Shown: positions 25,265 to 34,608, counted from the stretch's first letter. The stretch is DNA of 64,000 nt from Coneutiohabitans sp964457925 (GCA_964457925.1 CAYWGH010000016.1:71501-135500), one strand, 5' to 3'. A program made the numbers and translations. The notes: a model not told the origin generated them from the sequence alone.

Positions 25265-27901
25265 ATGAAATCTCGTCCGGGTTCATTTGTCAACGCTGCC
25301 ATTCTTTTCGCGGGTCTTTTTCTTGGAATTGAGCTTGTCGCCCATTTTAATTGGGAGTTGCAACAACCGCCGCCGAAACCGAAGAAAACGTTCTCCGGAG
25401 CAATGCAGGCTCTGAACTTCTTCGCGTCAGCGCGCGCTTATCCGGACAACATCATATCCGGCAGCGGCTTTTATCGCGGCCATGAATTTTCACAAGCAAC
25501 TCTACAAAAGCAAAGCCCGCAAAAAAGCAACGCCACGGAATGGAAGCTGCTGGGGCCGAAGAATGTCGGCGGCCGCACGAATGCGATTGCCATCAATCCG
25601 CAGAATCCCAACACGATTTATGTCGGGGCGGCCAGCGGTGGACTCTGGCGCAGCTTCACAGCGGGCGTAGGCGCTTCCGCATGGGAGTATGTCGATACCG
25701 GCTTTCCGGTGTTGGGCGTTGGCGCAATAGCCATCGATCCTGGTGACACCAACAAAATTTATATCGGCACTGGAGAAGTGTATGGCTATCAAAATGCCCT
25801 CGGCGGCGTGACGATTCGCACGACGCGCGGGAGTTATGGCATCGGCATTCTTAAAACCAATGACGGCGGCGCGACGTGGTCGAAGAGTCTTGATTGGAGT
25901 TATGATCAAAAACGCGGCGTGCAGGCGCTGGCGATCAACCAGTTGAATCCAAACATCATTTATGCCGGCACGACGGAGGGCATCTACAAGTCAACCAATG
26001 CCGGCGCTTCTTGGACACAAGTTCATAGCATTTTGATGGTGATGGATATCGATATCAACCCGCAAAATTCTGACATTGTTTTTGCGTCGTGCGGCGGATT
26101 GGGCAGTCCGGGTGCGGCAGTATATCGCTCAATTGATGCAGGCCTGAATTGGCAGCAACTCACCAATGGCTTGCCGATAAATTATACCGGCAAAACCATT
26201 CTTGACATTCATCAAGCAAATCCGCGAATCATATATGCCGACGTGGCGAATGATTTTCGAACGGTCGGCATCTATCGCAGCGATGATGGCGGCGACAGTT
26301 GGCGCCGTGTTTCAACTTTGGATATTGCGCAATATCAGGGCTGGTATTCGCATTTCATCTGGGTGCATCCCACCGATCCCGATTTCGTCATTGCCGGCGG
26401 CATTGATTTGTGGAAATCTACCAATGGCGGCATGACGTTCACGAAAAAATCGGATTGGGCGGCGTGGCAGTTCGGCGTGGTGCCGGTGGGCGGTCCGGAA
26501 GGTCCGCCCAATTATTCGCATGCGGATCATCATGCTGTGGCGGGGCATCCGTTCAATCCTGGCATTGTTTATTTCACCAATGACGGCGGCGTGTTTCGCA
26601 CCACAGATGGCGGTGAAACGTTTGAGGGGTTGAACGGCGGCTATGCAACGACACAGTTCTATAATGGTTTTTCAAGTGCGATATCGGACTCAACACTCGC
26701 CATCGGCGGTTTGCAAGATAATTCAACTGTGATCTATGAAGGCACAGAGGCGTGGCGGCGCGTGATTGGCGGCGACGGGTGTTGGACTGCGATCGACCCC
26801 TTTAATCATAATGTGATGTACGGTGAAGCGCAAAATCTGTTTATTTTCAAATCCACCAATCGCGGCCATGAAAGCTCGTGGTTCAGCGCAACCAGCGGCA
26901 TCAATCGCAGCGGCGCCGGCTTTGTTGCGCCGTATATCATTTCACCTTCCAACGGCAATATTTTATATGCCGGAACGACGCGAATTTATAAAACCACCAA
27001 CGCTGCGGGCTTTTGGACCGCGACGAATAATAATTTCACGCTTGATAATAATCCGGTATTGTCATTGGCAATTTCCGCGACGAATTCCGACACTGTTTAT
27101 GCCGCTACGTCGCCAGTAAACAGCCGTCCGCACGTTTTTCGCACGATCAATGGCGGCGCGAGCTGGGAAGATATTACCTCAAACTTGCCGGATCGCTATC
27201 CAATGGATTTGGCCGTCGATCCCAACAACTCGCGCAATGTGTATGTTGTGTTCTCCGGCTTCGGCTCCTCGCATTTGTTTAAATCAAGTGATGCCGGACA
27301 GAGCTGGGCCGATATTGGCGCTGGCTTACCTGATGTGCCGTCATCGGCCGTTATAGTCGATCCACAATTTCCTCGACACATTTATTTTGGCAATGATCTC
27401 GGGGTTTATGTTTCATTGGATGGCGGCGGCAATTGGCAGGCCTGGCAGGAGGGCATGCCCATAGCGCTGGTGATGGATTTATCGATCTCGCCGAGTAATC
27501 GCGCCATTCGTGTCGCGACGCACGGCAACGGCGTGTGGGAACGGCCGTTGATCGGCGATGAACTCTCGGGAATCGAGCAGCCGGGCAATCCTGTTTTGTC
27601 ATTTCGATTATATCAGAATTATCCCAACCCGGTTTCTTTGCGTGCGGCAGCCGGGCGCGCGGAAACGGTGATCGCATACGAATTGCAAGAGCCGTCATCC
27701 GTTGCCATTACAATCTGCAATCTTCTGGGGCAGGAAGTCGCAAGGCTGGTTGAGCCGCTGCAAGCGCGGGGTGCGCATCAAATCCGGCTGCCGGTTGCGA
27801 ACTTGACTCCCGGCGTTTATTTTTATACCATGCAAGCGGGAAATACCGCTGCTGGGGGCAAAAGTTCCGTGCAAACGCGCAAGATGCTGATCGCGGAATA
27901 A
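25265..27901 (+). CDS. Secreted BNR/sortilin-type beta-propeller protein with T9SS sorting domain
   Basis: The 878-residue protein has a hydrophobic N-terminal signal or anchor (residues 8-26). A long array of BNR/VPS10-like propeller repeats follows, with recurrent segments such as GILKTNDGGATWSK, GIYKSTNAGASWTQ, GIYRSDDGGDSWRR, HVFRTINGGASWED and HLFKSSDAGQSWAD, interleaved with NPNTIYVGAASGGLW-like strands. The C-terminus from about residue 780 is a T9SS type A sorting domain (FRLYQNYPNPVSL, GVYFYTMQAG, TRKMLIAE). Such propellers bind or cleave glycans or act as surface adhesins; no catalytic residues could be assigned. ATG 25265 is chosen for the GAGGGA site just upstream. It is probably exported to the cell surface. 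Confidence 0.85.
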   Translation: MKSRPGSFVNAAILFAGLFLGIELVAHFNWELQQPPPKPKKTFSGAMQALNFFASARAYPDNIISGSGFYRGHEFSQATLQKQSPQKSNATEWKLLGPKNVGGRTNAIAINPQNPNTIYVGAASGGLWRSFTAGVGASAWEYVDTGFPVLGVGAIAIDPGDTNKIYIGTGEVYGYQNALGGVTIRTTRGSYGIGILKTNDGGATWSKSLDWSYDQKRGVQALAINQLNPNIIYAGTTEGIYKSTNAGASWTQVHSILMVMDIDINPQNSDIVFASCGGLGSPGAAVYRSIDAGLNWQQLTNGLPINYTGKTILDIHQANPRIIYADVANDFRTVGIYRSDDGGDSWRRVSTLDIAQYQGWYSHFIWVHPTDPDFVIAGGIDLWKSTNGGMTFTKKSDWAAWQFGVVPVGGPEGPPNYSHADHHAVAGHPFNPGIVYFTNDGGVFRTTDGGETFEGLNGGYATTQFYNGFSSAISDSTLAIGGLQDNSTVIYEGTEAWRRVIGGDGCWTAIDPFNHNVMYGEAQNLFIFKSTNRGHESSWFSATSGINRSGAGFVAPYIISPSNGNILYAGTTRIYKTTNAAGFWTATNNNFTLDNNPVLSLAISATNSDTVYAATSPVNSRPHVFRTINGGASWEDITSNLPDRYPMDLAVDPNNSRNVYVVFSGFGSSHLFKSSDAGQSWADIGAGLPDVPSSAVIVDPQFPRHIYFGNDLGVYVSLDGGGNWQAWQEGMPIALVMDLSISPSNRAIRVATHGNGVWERPLIGDELSGIEQPGNPVLSFRLYQNYPNPVSLRAAAGRAETVIAYELQEPSSVAITICNLLGQEVARLVEPLQARGAHQIRLPVANLTPGVYFYTMQAGNTAAGGKSSVQTRKMLIAE

Positions 27902-28061
27902 TCGCCGACGCCGTCACCGCCGCTGCGTTGTTGCGGATGGGCGTTCGTTGCTGAACGGCGCGTCAGGCAAAACCCGGGCACTCGCGCACATTTCAAATCC
28001 GCCGCTCCGGCCGATGGAATAACGTTTTGTATTTTTCTGGAAAAGTGAGAAGGAGACCGCG

Positions 28062-29417
28062 ATGTTGAAAATGAAGCCGTTTATTTTGTGTGTGCTGCTG
28101 ATCACCGCGCTGATTCGCGAAGCCGGCGCCCAAAACGGCCTGCCTTCGCTGGGCACATTACGACAGCAGGCGGCCATTCAGCAAGAATGGCTCAAGCTCA
28201 GGTTGGAGCGCGTATTGCCGCAGTTGATGCGGCGTCATGGCATCGAGATGTGGCTGGTGATCTGCCGGGAATACAATGAAGATCCGGTTTTCTTTTCGCT
28301 GATTTCGCCCACCACATTTGCGGCGCGGCGGCGCACGATTTATGTATTTCATGATCGCGGTGAACAAGCGGGCGTTGAAAGATTAGCGCTCGGCGGCGGC
28401 TCGCAAGGCGGCATTTATACGGTCTATCGTGATCCCGATATTGAAAATCGCGAGTTGTGGGGAAGCGGCCAATGGACATTGCTGCGTAAATTGATCGACG
28501 AACGACAGCCGGCAACAATCGGAATCAACGTTTCGGCCACGCACGCCTTTTCCGACGGCCTTTCCGCGAGTGAAAAAGAAGCGCTCGAAAAAGCGCTCGG
28601 CGAGAAATGGACGAGCCGGCTCGTGCGCACGGAATTGCTGCCGCTCGATTATATCGCCATTCGCCTTCCGGAAATGCTGCCGGTTTACCGCAATATGATG
28701 GCCATCGTGCATGCCCTTATCGCACGCGCCTTCTCAAACGAAGTGATCACGCCCGGCAAAACCACAAATGAAGACGTGGTGTGGTGGTTGCGGCAAGAGG
28801 TAAACCAGATGGGCCTTGGCGTGTGGTTTCATCCCTCGGTCACGGTGCAGCGCCAAGGCAAGCCGCGTGAAAGCCTGCTGGCAGAAAAGGAAGGTGTCGT
28901 GATCGAGCGCGGTGATGTGTTGCATGTTGATTTCGGCATCACCGCGATGGGTTTGAACACCGACACGCAGCACATGGGCTATGTTTTGCGCCGCGGCGAG
29001 AAAGAGGCGCCGTCGGGCATCAAACATGCGCTGCAAAACGCCAATCGCATGCAAGATTTGCTAATGGAGCGCATGCGACCCGGCCAAAGCGGCAATGAGA
29101 TTTTGGCAAATACACTGGCGGCTATGAAGAACGCGGGCATTGCCGGTACGGTCTACACGCATCCCATCGGGGATCATGGTCATGGTGCGGGTCCAGTAAT
29201 CGGATTGTGGGACAGGCAGGAAGGTGTACCCGGCCGCGGCGACGTGGTATTGTTGCCGAATACGTGGCATTCAATTGAATTATCGGCAACGACGGAAGTG
29301 CCGGAATGGGGCGGACAAAAACTGTGGGTGGGGCAGGAGGAAGATGCGGCGATTGACGGCGAAGGCGAAATCGCATGGGTGTTGCGTCGGCAGGAGGAGT
29401 ATCACTTGGTAAAATAG
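28062..29417 (+). CDS. Exported M24 family metallopeptidase (Xaa-Pro aminopeptidase-like)
   Basis: The 451-residue protein has a signal peptide (MLKMKPFILCVLLITALIREAGA). An N-terminal creatinase-like domain (about 30-220; HGIEMWLVICREYNEDP) is followed by the pita-bread metallopeptidase domain. Metal ligands are in place: Asp290 (VDFGIT), Asp301 (NTDTQH), His367 (HPIGDHGHG), then glutamates in TTEVPEWGG and GQEEDA near the C-terminus. The family removes N-terminal residues before proline using two metal ions, and export suggests action on peptides in the periplasm. The ribosome-binding site AGGAG lies about 7 nt before ATG 28062. It stands 160 bp after the BNR gene. Confidence 0.85.
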   Translation: MLKMKPFILCVLLITALIREAGAQNGLPSLGTLRQQAAIQQEWLKLRLERVLPQLMRRHGIEMWLVICREYNEDPVFFSLISPTTFAARRRTIYVFHDRGEQAGVERLALGGGSQGGIYTVYRDPDIENRELWGSGQWTLLRKLIDERQPATIGINVSATHAFSDGLSASEKEALEKALGEKWTSRLVRTELLPLDYIAIRLPEMLPVYRNMMAIVHALIARAFSNEVITPGKTTNEDVVWWLRQEVNQMGLGVWFHPSVTVQRQGKPRESLLAEKEGVVIERGDVLHVDFGITAMGLNTDTQHMGYVLRRGEKEAPSGIKHALQNANRMQDLLMERMRPGQSGNEILANTLAAMKNAGIAGTVYTHPIGDHGHGAGPVIGLWDRQEGVPGRGDVVLLPNTWHSIELSATTEVPEWGGQKLWVGQEEDAAIDGEGEIAWVLRRQEEYHLVK

Positions 29418-29554
29418 TGCTGAAAATTGGGACGAGAGGCTGCTTAAAACTTTTTATGCGAGGCTTCACCCGACATCCTATTTTGATTGGCGCCCAGCAC
29501 GATCACGAACGCTAATTTTTTCTTGCAAACGGGAAGATCTTGCGATAGATTGCG

Positions 29555-29588
29555 TTTTCACATATGCACGGCTGTGCATATGTGAAAA
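29555..29588. promoter_or_regulatory. Perfect 15-bp inverted repeat upstream of the radical SAM gene
   Basis: TTTTCACATATGCAC (29555-29569) and GTGCATATGTGAAAA (29574-29588) are exact inverse copies around a GGCT loop. It ends 26 bp before ATG 29615 and lacks a terminator-like T-tail. It could be an operator or an mRNA hairpin controlling the five-gene cluster. Confidence 0.65.
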
Positions 29589-29614
29589 ATGAAAAGTACA
29601 TTGAAGGGAAGAAG

Positions 29615-30532
29615 ATGGCGATTGTTCAGGCTGAATTTGTTCAACCGCAAGCACGCGCACCTAAAGTGCCGTTGCATGAATTGGACGCATTGTGGTTCCA
29701 GGTCGGCGGTACGATATGCAATTTATGGTGTACGCATTGCTTCATTAATTGCAGCCCGAAAAACCATACATTCGGATTTATGTCGCGCGCTCTGGTTCGC
29801 CGTTATCTCGAAGAATCCATACGATACGGCGTGAAAGAGTATTATTTTACCGGCGGTGAACCGTTCATGAATCGTGACATGATCGCGATTCTGCAAGATA
29901 CCCTTGCCCTAGGCCCGGCGAGCGTGCTTTCCAATGGCCTGTTGATCTCTCCCCAACTTGCCCAAACGCTGCGGGACTTATCTCATCAAAGTTCCTACAC
30001 CCTTGAACTTCGCATCAGCCTGGATGGCTTTGATGCTGAAACAAACGACCCGATTCGCGGCCAGGGTACGTTCCAACGCGCCATGAACGGCATAAAGCAC
30101 CTTGTGCATGCCGGATTTCTTCCCATCATCACATGCATGCAAAGTTGGCCGGAGCACGAACAGGAACATGTGCTTAACAGCTTTCGAGAGTCTCTAAAAA
30201 AAATCGGATATACACGCCCGCGTCTCAAAATCATGCCGCAATTACGCATTGGCCGCGAAGCCGAACGCGAACGCCGTTATACGCCGGCGGAATGGGTGAC
30301 GCCGGAAATGATGGAAGGTTATGATGAACGGTTATTGCTTTGCAGCAACAGCCGCATGATAACTAATCGCGGCGTTTATGTTTGCCCGATTCTGATCGAG
30401 AAGCCCGATGCCAAACTTGGTGAGTCACTTGCAGAAGCTTTTCATCCGTATCCGTTGCGCCATCAAGCTTGTTATACGTGTTATCTCAGCGGCGCCATTT
30501 GCAGCAATTTTTCGGTGAGGCGGGATACATGA
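29615..30532 (+). CDS. Radical SAM protein with C-terminal auxiliary cysteine region
   Basis: The 305-residue cytoplasmic protein carries the radical SAM cluster motif CNLWCTHC (Cys35, Cys39, Cys42), the GGEPF glycine motif (YYFTGGEPFMN), and a strand order typical of the TIM barrel (RISLDGFDAETND). The C-terminus has further cysteines (YVCPILIEKP, CYTCYLSGAIC) resembling a SPASM-like or twitch auxiliary Fe-S site. Such enzymes modify peptides or small molecules through a 5'-deoxyadenosyl radical; the substrate is unknown. ATG 29615 is chosen for the AAGGGAAG site; an in-frame ATG lies inside the upstream palindrome. Its last four bases overlap the next gene, showing tight coupling. Confidence 0.85.
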   Translation: MAIVQAEFVQPQARAPKVPLHELDALWFQVGGTICNLWCTHCFINCSPKNHTFGFMSRALVRRYLEESIRYGVKEYYFTGGEPFMNRDMIAILQDTLALGPASVLSNGLLISPQLAQTLRDLSHQSSYTLELRISLDGFDAETNDPIRGQGTFQRAMNGIKHLVHAGFLPIITCMQSWPEHEQEHVLNSFRESLKKIGYTRPRLKIMPQLRIGREAERERRYTPAEWVTPEMMEGYDERLLLCSNSRMITNRGVYVCPILIEKPDAKLGESLAEAFHPYPLRHQACYTCYLSGAICSNFSVRRDT

Positions 30533-31347
30533 CGCATCATTTGAACATGAATCTCGGTGTAACCAATTATCGCCGTATTATTGTTTTTGGCGGTGTTTAC
30601 AATAATTATCTGGCGCTCTCGGCGTTGTTACGCGAAATCAATAACATTCGGTATGACGCCATTTTTTGTTTGGGGGATCTCGGCGCGTTTGGGCCGCATC
30701 CGAATCGCGTGTATCCGTTGTTGGTCGAAGGCCGCGTACAAGTGTTGCAGGGCAATTATGACAACAGCATCGGCAACGATTTGAATGATTGCCAATGCGG
30801 GTATACCGATCCGCGCGACAATTATTTCGCTCAAATCAGCTATGATTATACCCTGGCCAACACTTCACAGGAGTTCAAATCGTTTCAACGCGCTTTGCCG
30901 CCGGCTATTCGGTTTGAATCTTTTGGCAAGTGCGTCTTGCTTTGCCATGGTTCGCCGCGCAAAACCAACGAATTTTTATGGGAATCTGCCACGCCCACGC
31001 ATTTTTTGCAAAAACTTTTTGTGGATTATGAGGCTGACGTGATTCTTGCCACACATACCGGCATCAAATGGCAGCGTCGCACGCCCGAGGGGAAACTCTT
31101 CGCGAATGTTGGCGTTATTGGCCGGCCGGAGAATGATGGCCGCACCAATGTTTGGTATACCGTGGTTGAATTCACGCCGGAGTTGAAGGTTGAATATCGC
31201 CCGCTCGTTTATGATCATCAACGCCTGGCCGCGGAGATGATGGAAGAAAAGCTTCCGCAAGAATTCATTGAAACCGTTTTGAGCGGCTGGTGGACGACGT
31301 GCCTTGAAATTCTCCCCGGCAAAGAACGCGAACAGGGAAAATATTAG
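30529..31347 (+). CDS. Metallophosphoesterase-fold protein with degenerate metal site
   Basis: The 272-residue protein follows the YfcE/MJ0936-like phosphoesterase pattern: LGDLGAFGPHPNRV, LQGNYDNS, LCHGSPRKTNEF and ATHTGIKWQ. Key ligands are changed. The first motif, normally SDxHGN, is GGVYNN (Gly22 and Tyr24 in place of Asp and His), GNHD is GNYD (Tyr77), and the final GHTH has become ATHTG. Asp50 and Asn76 remain. A metal-dependent hydrolase is therefore unlikely, and a binding or regulatory role is inferred. ATG 30529 overlaps the radical SAM stop by four bases, so the two proteins are likely made in step and may interact. Confidence 0.8.
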   Translation: MTHHLNMNLGVTNYRRIIVFGGVYNNYLALSALLREINNIRYDAIFCLGDLGAFGPHPNRVYPLLVEGRVQVLQGNYDNSIGNDLNDCQCGYTDPRDNYFAQISYDYTLANTSQEFKSFQRALPPAIRFESFGKCVLLCHGSPRKTNEFLWESATPTHFLQKLFVDYEADVILATHTGIKWQRRTPEGKLFANVGVIGRPENDGRTNVWYTVVEFTPELKVEYRPLVYDHQRLAAEMMEEKLPQEFIETVLSGWWTTCLEILPGKEREQGKY

Positions 31348-31414
31348 TTCGCCTTGATATTGCAGTGAATCGTTGTAACTGTAACGATAGTATCAAATTC
31401 AATCGGAGTCTTTC

Positions 31415-31744
31415 ATGCCCAGTTATTATTTGAGTGAAGATTTAGCGCGTTTCGGTGAAGTCGGCGGCCCGCAACCCAAATTATTCAAAATGTGGTTGGA
31501 TTGGTATAACGAATGCCATCAAGATGGCGCGCTGGATAAGAAAACGAAAGCCTTGATCGCGTTGTCGGTCGCGCACGTTTTGCAGTGCCCGTATTGTATC
31601 GATGCCTGGACTACAGGCTCACAAAAAGAAGGCGCGACGCCCGAACAAATGGCGGAAGCAGTTCATGTCGGCGCCTCGTTGCGTGCGGGTACTTCGTTGG
31701 TGCATCACATTCAATCGTTGAATGTGCAGGCGCGAGACGAATAA
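31415..31744 (+). CDS. CMD/AhpD-like protein of the arsenosugar-associated peroxidase-like type
   Basis: The 109-residue protein belongs to the carboxymuconolactone decarboxylase/AhpD superfamily: GALDKKTKALIALSVAHVLQCPYCIDAWT holds the redox CxxC (CPYC) and is followed by QMAEAVHVGASLRAGTSLVHH. Its N-terminus (YYLSEDLARFGEVG) and overall length match the small family often found near the arsenosugar radical SAM gene arsS. The radical SAM protein here is not recognisably ArsS. The likely activity is thiol peroxidase or disulfide chemistry. CGGAG lies about 6 nt before ATG 31415. It lies inside the radical SAM cluster. Confidence 0.8.
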   Translation: MPSYYLSEDLARFGEVGGPQPKLFKMWLDWYNECHQDGALDKKTKALIALSVAHVLQCPYCIDAWTTGSQKEGATPEQMAEAVHVGASLRAGTSLVHHIQSLNVQARDE

Positions 31745-31841
31745 CTGCCGGCTGGATAGACTAATGACTGTCTGATTCTTGAAACATCGATCCATGACCC
31801 CATTATTCGTCATGGATTCCACCGAAAGGTTGAGTGACTCT

Positions 31842-33041
31842 ATGATGGCCTCGATTAAGCCGCGGCGCGCTGTGGTGATCGGCGCCGGTCCCATGGGCTT
31901 GGAAACCGCGTTGCGCTTGATTGATCGCGGTGTCGAAACAACTGTGCTCGAAGCGGGCCGCGTCGGCGAGCATATCCGGCAATGGGGGCACATCCGCATG
32001 TTTTCGCCGCTCGCAATGAATCTGTCGAATCGCGCGAAAGAAATTATTGGCGACAAATTGCCAAGGGGTGAGACGATTCAGACTGGCAATGAATTTGTCA
32101 AGACTGCGCTGGAGCCTTTGGCGCAATCAGAAATATTGAGAGATAAAATCGTCACCGGGCGGCGAGTTATGGCGATTGCGCGCACGGGATTGGGAAAGAT
32201 GGGATTGCCGAATCATCCCTTGCGCGCCGAGCGCGGTTTCAGAATTCTCGCTCAAGATCGTGAAGGCCGTGAGCATGTTTATCAGGCTAACTATGTTTTC
32301 GATGCTAGCGGAGTTTTTGGCCAGGGGAATTGGAGCGGAACAGCCGGCATGCCCGCTCTCGGCGAGCGGGCGATCAACGATCGTATCATGCGCCACCCGC
32401 CAAACCTTGCGCAACAAGCAGAACGTCTGGCGGGCAAACGCATACTTTTGTTGGGTAATGGCCATTCTGCTGCGAATACGATTGTGTCATTCAATGAATT
32501 GTTGCAACGCCGTACGGCAACGCAAATCTTTTGGGCCGTGCGCTCGGATCGCGCGAAACCTGTTCCTGAGGTTCCAGATGATCCGCTCACTGAACGTGCA
32601 GCCATTGTTAACGCCGCCAATGCCCTGGCGATTCGCCCGCCGGCAAATTTGAAACTCCTGCGCCGTGCGACCGTGGAAGAATTTCAACCCACCCACAACG
32701 CCGAATCAGCTCCGCTTAAAGTCGTGCTCAAAGTTTGGAAGAGTATTGAGACGATCGAAGTTGATGAAGTCATCTCACTGACCGGATATCGACCGAACCT
32801 TGACATGCTGCGCGAAACAACTGTAGAAGTTTCCAATATCACCGAAGGTTTGCACGGCTTGCATAAAGCGCTATCGAACCTCACGGATTGCCTGGCAAAG
32901 ATCGAAATCCATCCCAAAGATTTGCAAAGCGGAGAGCCGAATTTGTTTCTCGTCGGCGTCAAAAGTTATGGCCGTAATCCAGGTTTTTTGTTGCAATCGG
33001 GGCTTGAACAGTTGCAAGCGATTTTTTCGACGATTTATTGA
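31842..33041 (+). CDS. FAD-dependent pyridine-nucleotide oxidoreductase
   Basis: From ATG 31842 the protein has 399 residues. A FAD-binding Rossmann motif (VVIGAGPMGLETA) is followed by an acidic strand end (TTVLEAG). A second dinucleotide-binding motif appears mid-protein (ILLLGNGHSAANTI), and a late FAD segment (LFLVGVKSYGRNPGFLL) is present. This is the architecture of TrxR/FMO-like flavoproteins; no CxxC disulfide pair is visible, so disulfide reduction is unlikely. Several in-frame starts exist (31794, 31812, 31842), and the last is chosen because the Rossmann strand follows closely. It is placed between the CMD protein and glpD, 8 bp before the latter, indicating a shared transcript. 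Confidence 0.75.
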   Translation: MMASIKPRRAVVIGAGPMGLETALRLIDRGVETTVLEAGRVGEHIRQWGHIRMFSPLAMNLSNRAKEIIGDKLPRGETIQTGNEFVKTALEPLAQSEILRDKIVTGRRVMAIARTGLGKMGLPNHPLRAERGFRILAQDREGREHVYQANYVFDASGVFGQGNWSGTAGMPALGERAINDRIMRHPPNLAQQAERLAGKRILLLGNGHSAANTIVSFNELLQRRTATQIFWAVRSDRAKPVPEVPDDPLTERAAIVNAANALAIRPPANLKLLRRATVEEFQPTHNAESAPLKVVLKVWKSIETIEVDEVISLTGYRPNLDMLRETTVEVSNITEGLHGLHKALSNLTDCLAKIEIHPKDLQSGEPNLFLVGVKSYGRNPGFLLQSGLEQLQAIFSTIY

Positions 33042-33048
33042 GAATGCC

Positions 33049-34608
33049 ATGAAGCGCCAAGAAATGCTCGAGATGGTTGAAGTCTCGTCCGCGCCGTGGG
33101 ACATGATCATCATCGGCGGCGGAGCAACAGGCTTGGGAACCGCAGTGGAAGCAGCGTCACGCGGCTATAAAACGCTTTTGCTCGAGCAAGGCGATTTTGC
33201 GCAAGGCACCTCGAGCCGCAGCACGAAACTGATTCACGGCGGTGTGCGTTATCTCAAACAAGGCAACATCACGCTCGTACTTGAAGCGCTGCGTGAGCGC
33301 GGGCTGTTGATCCAGAATGCGCCGCATCTCGTGCATCATCTCGCCTTTGTTGTGCCGTTGTATGATTGGTGGGAAGGCCCGTTTTACGGCATTGGTTTGA
33401 AGCTTTACGATATGCTTGCCGGCAAATTGGGATTGGGACCCTCGCAAATTCTTTCACGCGAAGAAACGCTGCAACGCCTGCCGACGCTCGAACCGGAGGG
33501 GCTCAAAGGCGGCGTCATTTATTATGACGGCCAATTTGATGACGCCCGCCTGGCCATTTGCCTGGCACAGACCGCAGTCGATCTTGGTGCGACCGCAATC
33601 AATTACATGAAAGTTATTTCCTTGCTCAAAGAGGGGAATTTAATAACAGGCGTGCGTGTCGAGAACATCCTAACCGGGGAAATATTTGAATTGCAAAGCC
33701 GCGTCGTGATCAATGCCACGGGTGTGTTCTGCGACGCGATTCGGCGCATGGATGATGACGAAGCTGCCATGATCATTGCGCCAAGTCAAGGTGTTCATCT
33801 CGTGCTGGACAACTCTTTTTTGGCGGGGGAGCATGCGATTATGGTGCCGCACACTGATGATGGCCGCGTGCTTTTTGCCATTCCTTGGCATGATCGTACA
33901 CTCGTCGGCACGACAGATACGCCGGTTAATGAGATTCGGGTAGAGCCGAAACCTCTCGCTGAGGAGATTGAATTTCTGCTCAAACATGCGGCGCGTTATC
34001 TCACCAAGGATCCAACACCACAAGACGTTTTGAGCGTCTTTGCTGGATTACGGCCACTGGTAAAGGCAAGCCACGGTGAATCAACTTCGGCGCTATCGCG
34101 CGATCATACACTGATGATTTCTTCCTCGGGTTTGATCACGATCACCGGCGGGAAATGGACAACATATCGCAAAATGGCGGAGGACACGGTGAATCAAGCC
34201 GCGGTTTTGGCGGATCTACCGGAAAAATCCTCGATGACGGAACACCTGCGGTTGCATGGCTGGCAACAGGCGGATGAAAGTGCCGCACCGTGGCAAGTTT
34301 ATGGCTCTGATGCGCCGGCGTTACAAAGATTGTTGCAGGAAAAGCCTGCTTTCTGTGAGCGCCTTCATCCACAATTGCCGTATTCTGTTGGCGAAGTCAT
34401 TTGGGCTGTGCGCCATGAAATGGCTTGTACGCTCGAGGATGTTTTGTCACGACGCACGCGTGCATTGCTGCTGGATGCCAAAGCCAGCCTCGCTATTGCT
34501 CCGCAAGTTGCCAAGTTGATGGCGAGTGAACTGGGCTTTGATGAAGCCTGGGAAAATCAGCAACTGGCTCATTATGGCGCTTTGGCAAAAAGCTACCTCA
34601 TTTCATAA
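33049..34608 (+). CDS. glpD: FAD-dependent glycerol-3-phosphate dehydrogenase
   Basis: The 519-residue enzyme oxidises glycerol 3-phosphate to dihydroxyacetone phosphate and passes electrons to quinone at the inner membrane. Visible motifs: the FAD site IIIGGGATGLGTAVEAASRG, the GlpD hallmark GTSSRSTKLIHGGVRYL, and substrate-side segments YYDGQFDDARLA, INATGVFCDAIR and TITGGKWTTYRKMAE. The C-terminal helical DAO_C domain includes EVIWAVRHEMACTLEDVLSRRTR. Length and motif order match the family. The start at 33049 follows the flavoprotein stop by 7 bp and has no strong ribosome-binding site, so coupling is likely. No glpK or glpF is nearby. Confidence 0.9.
   Translation: MKRQEMLEMVEVSSAPWDMIIIGGGATGLGTAVEAASRGYKTLLLEQGDFAQGTSSRSTKLIHGGVRYLKQGNITLVLEALRERGLLIQNAPHLVHHLAFVVPLYDWWEGPFYGIGLKLYDMLAGKLGLGPSQILSREETLQRLPTLEPEGLKGGVIYYDGQFDDARLAICLAQTAVDLGATAINYMKVISLLKEGNLITGVRVENILTGEIFELQSRVVINATGVFCDAIRRMDDDEAAMIIAPSQGVHLVLDNSFLAGEHAIMVPHTDDGRVLFAIPWHDRTLVGTTDTPVNEIRVEPKPLAEEIEFLLKHAARYLTKDPTPQDVLSVFAGLRPLVKASHGESTSALSRDHTLMISSSGLITITGGKWTTYRKMAEDTVNQAAVLADLPEKSSMTEHLRLHGWQQADESAAPWQVYGSDAPALQRLLQEKPAFCERLHPQLPYSVGEVIWAVRHEMACTLEDVLSRRTRALLLDAKASLAIAPQVAKLMASELGFDEAWENQQLAHYGALAKSYLIS

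Noticed and set aside
29615..31744. Arsenosugar (ArsS) biosynthesis cluster
   Set aside because: The CMD-like protein fits that setting, but the radical SAM protein lacks recognisable ArsS features and no arsenite methyltransferase gene adjoins; kept only as an analogy.
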